Under the pieces are notes generated by a model. The model saw nothing but the letters and a program-made list of their open reading frames with translations. It did no database searches and was not told the origin of the DNA. A stretch of DNA of 64,000 nt from Polynucleobacter sp. UB-Tiil-W10 (lineage in GTDB: Bacteria > Pseudomonadota > Gammaproteobacteria > Burkholderiales > Burkholderiaceae): positions 186,001 to 250,000 of the forward strand of contig NZ_JACVPZ010000001.1 in NCBI RefSeq assembly GCF_018881605.1, read 5' to 3'. Shown here piece after piece: positions 62,993 to 64,000 of this stretch (positions within the stretch are counted from its first letter, which is position 1; every line of letters begins with the position of its first letter). Both the position numbers and the translations under genes were made by a program.

Positions 62993-64000
62993 TTATTTCT
63001 TAGCAGCTGCTGTGGATGGATTTAAGTTTGTTAAACGTCCACTCTCAGTACCTGCAGTTTCATCAATAACAGCATTGATGAGGGCTGGTTTACCGGCAGC
63101 AATCGCTTCTGTTAACGCTGCTTCTAATTCCGCTGGGGTAGTTACGTAGTAACCAACGCCGCCAAATGCTTCAATCATCTTGTCATAACGAGCATCTTTA
63201 ACAAACACTGTCGGCGCAACATCAGCACCGCCCGTTGGATTCACGTCAGTGCCACGGTAGACACCGTTGTTATTGAAGACAACTGTAGTGATTGGCAAGT
63301 TGTAACGGCAAACAGTCTCTAATTCCATGCCGCTAAAACCAAACGCGCTATCACCTTCAACAGCAACCGTTGGCAAGCCGCTAGTTACAGCAGCGCCAAT
63401 GGCGTAACCCATACCGATACCCATAATGCCCCAAGTGCCTGAGTCAAAACGTTTGCGCGGCTTGTACATATCGACAATTGCACGGCAATAGTCCAGTGTA
63501 TTTGCACCTTCGTTTACCAAGTTCACATCCGGATTCTTCTTGATCACATCACGAATGACACGTAACGCACCGTGGAAGTTCATTGGATTGGCTTCTTTAG
63601 CCAATGTCTCGGCCATCTTCGCAGTGTTCTTGTCTTTCTTCTCGGTAATCGCAGCGATCCACTCAGCGCTTGGCTTTGGAACAGCAGAGATACCTTTCAA
63701 GAGTTCACCAACGCATGAACCGATATCGCCGATCAATGGAGCAGCGATTTGTACGTTGCTATCCACTTCGTTTGCTTGAATATCGATCTGGATAAATTTC
63801 TTAGGATCTTTGCCCCAAGTTTTACCCTTGCCATGTGCCAGCAACCAATTCAAACGTGCGCCAACCAATAACACCGCATCAGCTTCAGCCAACACAAATG
63901 AACGGGCCGCAGAAGCGGATTGCGGATGATTGTCTGGCAATAAACCTTTAGCCATCGACATCGGCAAGTATGGAATACCGGATGTTTCGATTAAGTCACG
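62993..64000 (-). CDS. oxc: Oxalyl-CoA decarboxylase (5' end outside window)
   Basis: 335 C-terminal residues of a ThDP enzyme. Seen: [29 protein letters not shown] (middle domain), [42 protein letters not shown] and the ThDP-binding [37 protein letters not shown]. It decarboxylates oxalyl-CoA to formyl-CoA. The N-terminal 230 or so residues lie beyond the right edge. Followed by frc2. Confidence 0.94.
   Translation of the reverse strand, partial: RDLIETSGIPYLPMSMAKGLLPDNHPQSASAARSFVLAEADAVLLVGARLNWLLAHGKGKTWGKDPKKFIQIDIQANEVDSNVQIAAPLIGDIGSCVGELLKGISAVPKPSAEWIAAITEKKDKNTAKMAETLAKEANPMNFHGALRVIRDVIKKNPDVNLVNEGANTLDYCRAIVDMYKPRKRFDSGTWGIMGIGMGYAIGAAVTSGLPTVAVEGDSAFGFSGMELETVCRYNLPITTVVFNNNGVYRGTDVNPTGGADVAPTVFVKDARYDKMIEAFGGVGYYVTTPAELEAALTEAIAAGKPALINAVIDETAGTESGRLTNLNPSTAAAKK

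Overview
The window looks like chromosome of a small-genome, free-living betaproteobacterium of the Burkholderiaceae, most likely Polynucleobacter or a close relative. This is inferred from moderate GC, short intergenic gaps, the gene families present (CphA pair, H+-pyrophosphatase, DUF3460, a Frc/Oxc/OxlT oxalate set) and local gene orders typical of that group. No database search was possible. No IS element, prophage, integron or CRISPR array was seen. Most of the window is core genome, with a few accessory patches.

Layout. 1-3244: the 3' part of recQ, tRNA-Ser, a VapBC-type toxin-antitoxin pair and a small secreted protein. 3277-8635: serS, lolA and ftsK, with trxB divergent. 8733-16586: membrane H+-pyrophosphatase, soluble pyrophosphatase, NAD synthetase, PII, a RodZ-like protein and ilvD. 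16659-19220: a periplasmic/outer-membrane group (PCu(A)C copper chaperone, TlpA-like thioredoxin, a Cys-rich outer-membrane protein, DUF2946). 19334-21210: OxlT-like oxalate/formate antiporter, an unlisted 35-residue small protein gene with its own promoter and terminator, and tRNA-Thr. 21226-28990: a cyanophycin locus (DUF1854 protein and ABC transporter, divergent from a truncated CphA' and a full CphA). 29059-36195: fbp, an orphan VapB-like antitoxin, pepN, an UPF0016 (Mn/Ca exporter family) gene with a striking structured leader, ald and an amino-acid permease. 36419-45630: tcdA, pdxH, msrA, an aldehyde dehydrogenase, rhlE, ubiC, hemD, hemC and argH. 45636-52406: TRAP permeases DctQM, a basic amino-acid decarboxylase overlapping an inward-rectifier K+ channel gene, dcd and fdhD. 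52560-56226: metG, DUF3460, scpA, panC. 56241-58773: a broken autotransporter. 58786-64000: an oxalate catabolism cluster (oxc, frc2, PAS protein, frc1, formyl-hydrolase-like protein).

How the parts fit. OxlT, Frc, Oxc and FdhD together suggest that oxalate is imported in exchange for formate, activated to oxalyl-CoA, decarboxylated to formyl-CoA, and the C1 unit oxidised or passed on. A protein resembling the N-terminal hydrolase domain of 10-formyltetrahydrofolate dehydrogenase sits at the end of this cluster and may link formyl-CoA to folate. The cyanophycin locus stores N as Asp-Arg polymer.

Most notable observations: (a) a 10-bp perfect inverted repeat closing the 5' leader of the UPF0016 gene, with a GAAA-capped inner hairpin, a promoter placed so that transcription begins at the stem, and the ribosome-binding site within the stem; (b) four genes (trxB, pdxH, argH, dcd) with a -10 hexamer exactly six bases before ATG and no Shine-Dalgarno, implying leaderless mRNAs; (c) the 35-residue gene upstream of oxlT; (d) an autotransporter that has lost its signal peptide and carries a frameshift; (e) the CphA' Mur-ligase half with a degenerate P-loop.
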